Assembly (NCBI RefSeq): GCF_047549485.1
Contig: NZ_CP180191.1
Span: 682,001-746,000, forward strand
Direction: 5' to 3'
Source of the DNA: Piscinibacterium candidicorallinum
Lineage (GTDB): Bacteria; Pseudomonadota; Gammaproteobacteria; Burkholderiales; Burkholderiaceae_C
Length of the DNA: 64,000 nt
In this document: one piece after another, positions 57,473 to 64,000 of the stretch
Position numbering within the stretch: the first letter of the stretch is position 1
Layout of the letters: each line of letters opens with the position of its first letter
The notes under the pieces: generated by a model
What the model saw: the letters and a program-made list of their open reading frames with translations, nothing else
The model's database searches: none
Told to the model about the DNA's origin: nothing
Program-made: the position numbers and the translations under genes

Positions 57473-58459
57473 ATGGATTGCTCGCACTACACATCAGCTT
57501 TGGCGCTCACGCGTGGGGCGAAGTGCTCACGGCGTCAATTCATGCACGGGTTGGTCGGTGCAGCCGGTGTTGGTGCAGGTCTCATGCTGTCGTGCAGCCC
57601 CAGTGCGCAGGCCGCGCCGCCCGTTTCGGAGCCGGGTGCTCGTCCGCTGGTGCGCATGCCCGGTGAGCCGCAGATCGGCCAGCGCCCGTCCAGCTATGTG
57701 GAAGACCTGCTGGAGCTGCTGCTGGAACGCGCCGACTACACCCACCGCATCAGCTTCGTTCCGGGCATGACCGTGCCACGGAGCTTGCAGGAGCTGCGCA
57801 AGGGGCAGGTGGATGTCTGCGCACTCACGAGCAACACCCAGCCCATCGACGGTGTGAAGCCCCTGCGCTATCCGCTGTTTCGCGGCCTGCTGGGCGTGCG
57901 TGTGTTGCTGGCCCAGCGCGAGCAGGCCAGCGAGATCGCGAAGACGGCAGATCTTGATGCGCTCAAGCGCCGCTATCGCTATGGGACTGGCGCGGACTGG
58001 GTGGATCGCAACGGGCTGGAGGCGCTGGGTTTCCGCGTTGTCACTGGGCCGTCCTACCCCGGCCTGTTCCAGATGCTGCGCTACGGCCGCTTCGACATCT
58101 TCAGCCGCGGTGTGATCGAGGCCTACAAGGAGCTCGACGATCCGTTTCTGGGCGAGGGTCTGGCCGTGGTGCCTGAGATCGCGCTCGCGTATCCGCTGGA
58201 CAGCTACTTCTTCGTCAGCGACACCAATCCTGCGCTGTTTCGTGCCCTCGAGGACGGCATGCGACGAGCGCGGCAGGACGGCAGCCTGAACCGACTGCTC
58301 TACGGCCACTTCGGCAACAGCCTGCAGAGGGCGCAGTTGCCCGCGCGCCGCTGGTGGCGGGTAGACGGCTATCCCGTGCTCCCCGGGACCCCGCTCGACA
58401 TGTTTGACCTGTCCATCCCCGAGGCGGCCGCACGGCTGATCGCCGGGCGAAAGGCATGA
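57473..58459 (+). CDS. Tat-exported solute-binding-like protein, paralog A
   Basis: 328 residues. The N-terminus has a twin-arginine motif (SRRQFMHGLVGAAG) and a probable cleavage after AQA near residue 44. The mature part resembles family 3 periplasmic solute-binding proteins: GQVDVCALTSNTQP, LGVRVLLAQREQA, RYGTGADWVD and GRFDIFSRGVIEAYKEL, ending in YPVLPGTPLDMFDL. It shares this whole pattern with the next gene, so the two are tandem paralogs. No ABC permease or ATPase is nearby. It may serve as a ligand sensor for the neighbouring kinase; this is inference. Confidence 0.78.
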   Translation: MDCSHYTSALALTRGAKCSRRQFMHGLVGAAGVGAGLMLSCSPSAQAAPPVSEPGARPLVRMPGEPQIGQRPSSYVEDLLELLLERADYTHRISFVPGMTVPRSLQELRKGQVDVCALTSNTQPIDGVKPLRYPLFRGLLGVRVLLAQREQASEIAKTADLDALKRRYRYGTGADWVDRNGLEALGFRVVTGPSYPGLFQMLRYGRFDIFSRGVIEAYKELDDPFLGEGLAVVPEIALAYPLDSYFFVSDTNPALFRALEDGMRRARQDGSLNRLLYGHFGNSLQRAQLPARRWWRVDGYPVLPGTPLDMFDLSIPEAAARLIAGRKA

Positions 58460-58501
58460 GCAAGAGGTGCTCTTGAGTGGTCGGGCGTTAGGATGCGCGG
58501 C

Positions 58502-59554
58502 ATGAGCAAGCGCAGCAGACCGGGTGATCCAGTCTCAGAATGGGCGCACCACGCCTCCCGGGACGCTGCCCGGCGAGATCTGCTGCGTCTTGCGCTGTCG
58601 GCGGCTGTCGTCAGTTCGGGCGGGGTGGCGATCGGCGCGCCGCGCAGCGCCGCTGCGGCCCCGGCCCCTGCGCCGCACGCGTCTTCGTCCAAGGCGCCGA
58701 TCGTCGTGCGCATGAACGGTGGCGCCGATGCAAACGACCAGCGCACCACCTATCCGCAGCGCTTGCTGGCGCTGGCGATGGAGCGCAGCGGCGAGCCGTT
58801 CCGCATCGTGACCGTGGCGAGCATGACCGTGCCTCGGCGCATCATCGAGATGCAGGACGGCCATCTGGATCTCTGCGTGCTGGCGAGCACGATGCCGCCG
58901 CAGCGCGGTATCCGTCCAATTCGCCTCCCGCTGCAGAGAGGCTTGCTGGGTGTACGTCTGCTGCTGGCCACACCCGAGGTCGCCGAGCGCGTCACTCGGG
59001 TGAGCGATCTGAGCGAGCTGAAGCGGCGCTACCGCTATGGCAGCGGCCTCGATTGGGCGGATCGGGGCGATCTGGAGCGGCTCGGCTTCCGGGTCGTGGC
59101 CGGCGCGAGCTACTCAGGCCTGTTTGACATGCTGCGCAATGGCCGCTTTGACATCTTCAGCCGCGGCATCACCGAGATCTACCGCGAGCTGGATCATCCG
59201 CAGCTCGGCCGCGGGCTCGCGGTGGTGCCGAGCCTGGTGCTGCACTACCCGCTGGACAGCTATTTCCACGTCAGCGAGCGCTCGCCGCGGCTGTACACGG
59301 CGCTGGAGCGCGGCTTGAGGCGTGCGCGCCAGGACGGCAGCATGACCGCGCTGCTGGCCTCGACCTACGGAGCGGCCATTCAGCGCGCCAACCTGGCCGA
59401 GAGACGCTGGCTGCGGGTGCAGGGCTATCCGGTGCTTCCCGGTACGCCGCTGGAGCTGTTTGATCTGGCCAGCCCTGCGGCGGCCGAGCGGCTGTTGGCG
59501 CCTGGCGGCCCGCGTGAGACCGGCGCCGCCCTGCCGCACACGCGCAGCGCCTGA
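58502..59554 (+). CDS. Tat-exported solute-binding-like protein, paralog B
   Basis: 350 residues from MSKRSRPGD (ATG 58502; an ATG three codons upstream is possible). It has a twin-arginine signal (ARRDLLRLALSAAVV) and an Ala/Pro-rich linker before the mature domain. The core mirrors paralog A: GHLDLCVLASTMPP, LLGVRLLLATPEV, LKRRYRYGSGLDWADR, GRFDIFSRGITEIYREL, VVPSLVLHYPLDSYFHVSE. Divergence from A is large in the N-terminal third and small around the central motif, which probably forms the ligand site. It is followed 232 bp later by a hybrid histidine kinase gene. Confidence 0.78.
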   Translation: MSKRSRPGDPVSEWAHHASRDAARRDLLRLALSAAVVSSGGVAIGAPRSAAAAPAPAPHASSSKAPIVVRMNGGADANDQRTTYPQRLLALAMERSGEPFRIVTVASMTVPRRIIEMQDGHLDLCVLASTMPPQRGIRPIRLPLQRGLLGVRLLLATPEVAERVTRVSDLSELKRRYRYGSGLDWADRGDLERLGFRVVAGASYSGLFDMLRNGRFDIFSRGITEIYRELDHPQLGRGLAVVPSLVLHYPLDSYFHVSERSPRLYTALERGLRRARQDGSMTALLASTYGAAIQRANLAERRWLRVQGYPVLPGTPLELFDLASPAAAERLLAPGGPRETGAALPHTRSA

Positions 59555-59786
59555 TCTTGCACGACGAGCGCTCTCGCTACTCCACCGAATTACTCGCGCT
59601 TGCACTTCGCCAATGGGGGCTTTGAGGTCCCGGACGGCATGCCGATCGAGTTTTGTTGTGCTTGAGCCGAAAACGTCTCGCGGCGAGTTCAAGCGGTGTT
59701 GAGCAGCAGACACCCGGCGCACTTCACGCTTGCAGCTGCGCGGCGCAGGACGCAAACTCCCTGCAACACCTTTTCAGGAATGCCTC

Positions 59787-62105
<2,319 letters not shown>

Positions 62106-62281
62106 ACGCTCCCCCAACGCCATCTTGTCTGCATGTGACGGCACCGCGTGGCCGGCAACGTGCGCGGCTGCACCCACTCAGCGCATGCACGTTTCACGTT
62201 TCGCATTGCGAATTCAAATCGAAAACAAACGAACGATCGTGCTGCACCGCACCTTGTCAGGCTGAATTTCACTCATTGAAA

Positions 62282-62320
62282 TCCGCTGCGCCCTCATTTC
62301 GAAGGGCGAAATTCAGCGGA
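62282..62320 (+). promoter_or_regulatory. Hairpin overlapping the lipase ribosome binding site
   Basis: A 13-bp stem: TCCGCTG (62282-62288) pairs with CAGCGGA (62314-62320) and CGCCCT (62289-62294) with AGGGCG (62303-62308), interrupted by a 5-base bulge (62309-62313). Its 3' arm includes the first three bases of the GGAGGG Shine-Dalgarno (62318-62323), seven bases before the lipase ATG. Folding would partly hide the ribosome site, so it may regulate translation. Confidence 0.55.
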
Positions 62321-62330
62321 GGGCGTAGTG

Positions 62331-63254
62331 ATGATCAAGCGGTGCCTGTCTTTGCTGTTGTTGTGCCTGTGGTCCAGTCTGACCCTGCCGGCGTTCGCCC
62401 AGGGTTACACGCAGACGAGACACCCGATCGTTCTGGTGCACGGTCTGTTCGGTTTTGAGGCGCTCGGGCCGGTCGACTACTTCTGGCGGGTGCCGGACAG
62501 CCTGCGATCCAGCGGCGCCACGGTCTACACCGCCGCGGTGTCCCAGGCCAACAACTCGGTGGTGCGCGGCGAGCAGCTGCTGCGCGAGCTGGAGAGCATC
62601 AAGGCGCGCACCGGCGCCCAGAAGTTCAACCTGATCGGCCACAGCCATGGTGGGCAGACCATCCGCTATGTGGCCGCCGTCCGGCCGGACCTGGTGGCCT
62701 CCGTCACCTCGGTGGGCACACCGCATGCCGGCAGCAAGACGGCCGACGGCATCAACGCCATCGTGAGCGTGACGGGTACCACCGGGATTGCGGCGCAGAT
62801 CGCCAATTCTCTCGCCGGACTGATCGGCTTTCTCTCCGGCAACCCCGGTCGGCCGCAGAACTCGCTGGCCGCGCTGTTGGAACTCACCACGGCGGGCGCG
62901 GCGGACTTCAACCGCCGCTTTCCGCAGGCCGCGCCCACCAGCCGCTGTGGCAGCGGTGCCGCAACCGTCAATGGTGTGCGCTACTTCTCGGCCGGCGGCA
63001 CCGCCGTGCTGACCAACGTGCTGGACATCTCGGACGGCACCCTGGGCCTGACCTCGACCTTCTTTGGCTTTGAGCAAAACGACGGACTGGTCAGCCAGTG
63101 CTCGTCGCGTTGGGGCACGGTGCTGCGCGATGACTACCCCTGGAACCACGGTGACGAAGCCAATCAGGTCTTTGGCCTGCGCGGGCTGTTTGCGCCGGAC
63201 CCGGTCGGCTTCTATCGCGCGCATGCGAACCGCCTGAGAAATCTGGGTCTGTGA
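62331..63254 (+). CDS. lipA: Secreted triacylglycerol lipase (Pseudomonas/Burkholderia family I type)
   Basis: 307 residues with a Sec signal peptide cleaved after AFA at about 23. The oxyanion-hole strand is HPIVLVHGLFGF. The nucleophile is Ser105 in GHSHGG. The remaining catalytic residues probably lie in QNDGLVS (Asp) and PWNHGDEANQ (His). Two Cys (TSRCGS and VSQCSS) match the conserved disulfide of this family. Such lipases fold in the periplasm with a dedicated chaperone and leave by the type II system. The ATG at 62331 sits behind GGAGGG; a GTG just before it is also in frame. The gene for the chaperone starts 4 bp after the stop. Confidence 0.94.
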   Translation: MIKRCLSLLLLCLWSSLTLPAFAQGYTQTRHPIVLVHGLFGFEALGPVDYFWRVPDSLRSSGATVYTAAVSQANNSVVRGEQLLRELESIKARTGAQKFNLIGHSHGGQTIRYVAAVRPDLVASVTSVGTPHAGSKTADGINAIVSVTGTTGIAAQIANSLAGLIGFLSGNPGRPQNSLAALLELTTAGAADFNRRFPQAAPTSRCGSGAATVNGVRYFSAGGTAVLTNVLDISDGTLGLTSTFFGFEQNDGLVSQCSSRWGTVLRDDYPWNHGDEANQVFGLRGLFAPDPVGFYRAHANRLRNLGL

Positions 63255-63258
63255 TCGC

Positions 63259-64000
63259 GTGGCACTGCAGCTGACGCGGCGCAGCCGCCTTGTGCTTGCG
63301 GCCTGCGCGCTTGGGGCCGCGGGTGCTCTGGCACTGTGGTGGGGGCTGGGGGATCTCCCCCCAGCCGACGCCGCACCAGCCGCGGCTGCCTTGGGCGCAG
63401 CTACGGTCGGGTCTGACCCAGTGCACGGTGTGTCCTTGGCCGCTGCATTGCCGTTACCGCAGCGCGCGCACGACCTGCCTGCCCTCCGGGCGCGCCTTGC
63501 GGCCGGGCCGCTGGCGAACAGCAGCCCGGATGGCAGCCTGCCCTGCGCTGCGGGCGGCCTTGCGCCAAGCATCGAGGTGCGTCGGCGTTTCGACTGGTAT
63601 TCACAGGCGCTTGCGCCCAGCGGCGCGGCGGACCGCCTGGATGCGCTCGAAGTTGAAGCGCTGCTTGAGCAGGATGCCAAAGCCGCCTGCGGGGAGGTGG
63701 CCGCGCAGCAGATTCGCACGCTCTGGCGCGGCTACATCGCCATTGCCGCCGAGCCGGGTGCGCGGGCTGCAGACCTGCGCGCTCGTGCAGCGGCGCTCAA
63801 GGCCGCACAGCAGGCTCAGCTTGGGCCGCAGTGGGCGGAGGCCTTCTTTGGTGACGATCACCGTGCGCTTGAGGCTCGGTTAGGGGGGGCGGCTGACACA
63901 GGCGCAGCGGCGGCCTCGTCCGCGGCCTCACTCGCGCTCACCACCCCATCAGCCAGCGCCCAGGCCAGCGCGGCCGTAGCCGAACTGCAGGCCCGCTGGG
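63259..64000 (+). CDS. lifO: Lipase-specific steric chaperone (foldase), N-terminal part
   Basis: The frame opens with GTG at 63259 and stays open to the right edge, giving 247 residues of a gene that continues outside. A single N-terminal membrane anchor (about 8-28, LVLAACALGAAGALALWWGL) and an Ala/Pro-rich linker are followed by the mini-domain with VRRRFDWYSQALAPSG, a match to the RxxFDY(F/C)LSAxGE signature of lipase foldases. Downstream, the helical repeats (RTLWRGYIAIAAE, FFGDDHRALEARL) fit the extended helical scaffold that wraps the lipase. Position right after a family I lipase confirms the call. Confidence 0.9.
   Translation, partial: MALQLTRRSRLVLAACALGAAGALALWWGLGDLPPADAAPAAAALGAATVGSDPVHGVSLAAALPLPQRAHDLPALRARLAAGPLANSSPDGSLPCAAGGLAPSIEVRRRFDWYSQALAPSGAADRLDALEVEALLEQDAKAACGEVAAQQIRTLWRGYIAIAAEPGARAADLRARAAALKAAQQAQLGPQWAEAFFGDDHRALEARLGGAADTGAAAASSAASLALTTPSASAQASAAVAELQARW

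Overview
The window is chromosomal DNA from a high-GC betaproteobacterium, most likely of the order Burkholderiales. The 16S signature stretches, the rrn layout (16S, tRNA-Ile, tRNA-Ala, 23S, 5S), an H-NS protein of the short betaproteobacterial type and the gene repertoire all point there. I cannot assign a genus from the sequence alone. No prophage, IS element, integrase or CRISPR array was seen.

Region 1 (1-25.6 kb) is a surface or extracellular polysaccharide locus. A chain-length determinant fragment enters on the left. A long minus-strand operon runs from an EPS-associated winged-helix regulator through wecB, wecC, gmd, an NDP-sugar reductase, a glycosyltransferase, a Wzy-like polymerase, a Wzx-like flippase, an asparagine synthase-like amidotransferase, a two-domain oxidoreductase, a heparinase II/III-like protein and a WbuB-like glycosyltransferase. 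Many junctions overlap or abut. Divergent to it lies a PglC/PglD/PglE/PglF-like set, predicted to make and transfer a diacetamido-trideoxy sugar as the initiating residue. An rmlCBDA operon for dTDP-L-rhamnose closes the block. The flippase and polymerase genes are clearly more AT-rich than their flanks, as is common for exchangeable serotype genes.

Region 2 (25.7-31 kb) holds an H-NS-type protein with a clear terminator, a small membrane protein (DUF3429), a large PAS-GAF-GGDEF-EAL protein and an enoyl-CoA hydratase.

Region 3 (31-36.6 kb) is a complete rRNA operon. It has two near-consensus promoters that share a 19-bp downstream repeat, two boxA elements, long processing stems around 16S and 23S, and a terminator.

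Region 4 (36.7-43.8 kb) carries a DUF3047 lipoprotein, a Dpp/Opp-type ABC importer (two permeases, two ATPases) with a small lipoprotein where a binding protein might be expected, and two membrane proteins, one related to alkaline ceramidases.

Region 5 (43.8-54.3 kb) has a hybrid histidine kinase divergent from an Aer-like chemoreceptor, a DUF1631 protein, a TldD/TldE (PmbA) metalloprotease pair and a small CdiI-like protein.

Region 6 (54.3-64 kb) has argC, two metallophosphoesterases, two tandem paralogous Tat-exported solute-binding-like proteins next to a second hybrid histidine kinase, and a secreted lipase followed by its steric chaperone, which is cut by the window edge. A hairpin partly covers the lipase ribosome binding site. 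A dispersed palindromic repeat occurs at 41.1 kb and, inverted, at 54.2 kb.

The least explained signals are the tandem binding proteins with the sensor kinase, the dispersed palindrome, the polysaccharide tail genes (amidotransferase, two-domain oxidoreductase, heparinase-like) and the cysteine cluster in the PglE-like aminotransferase.
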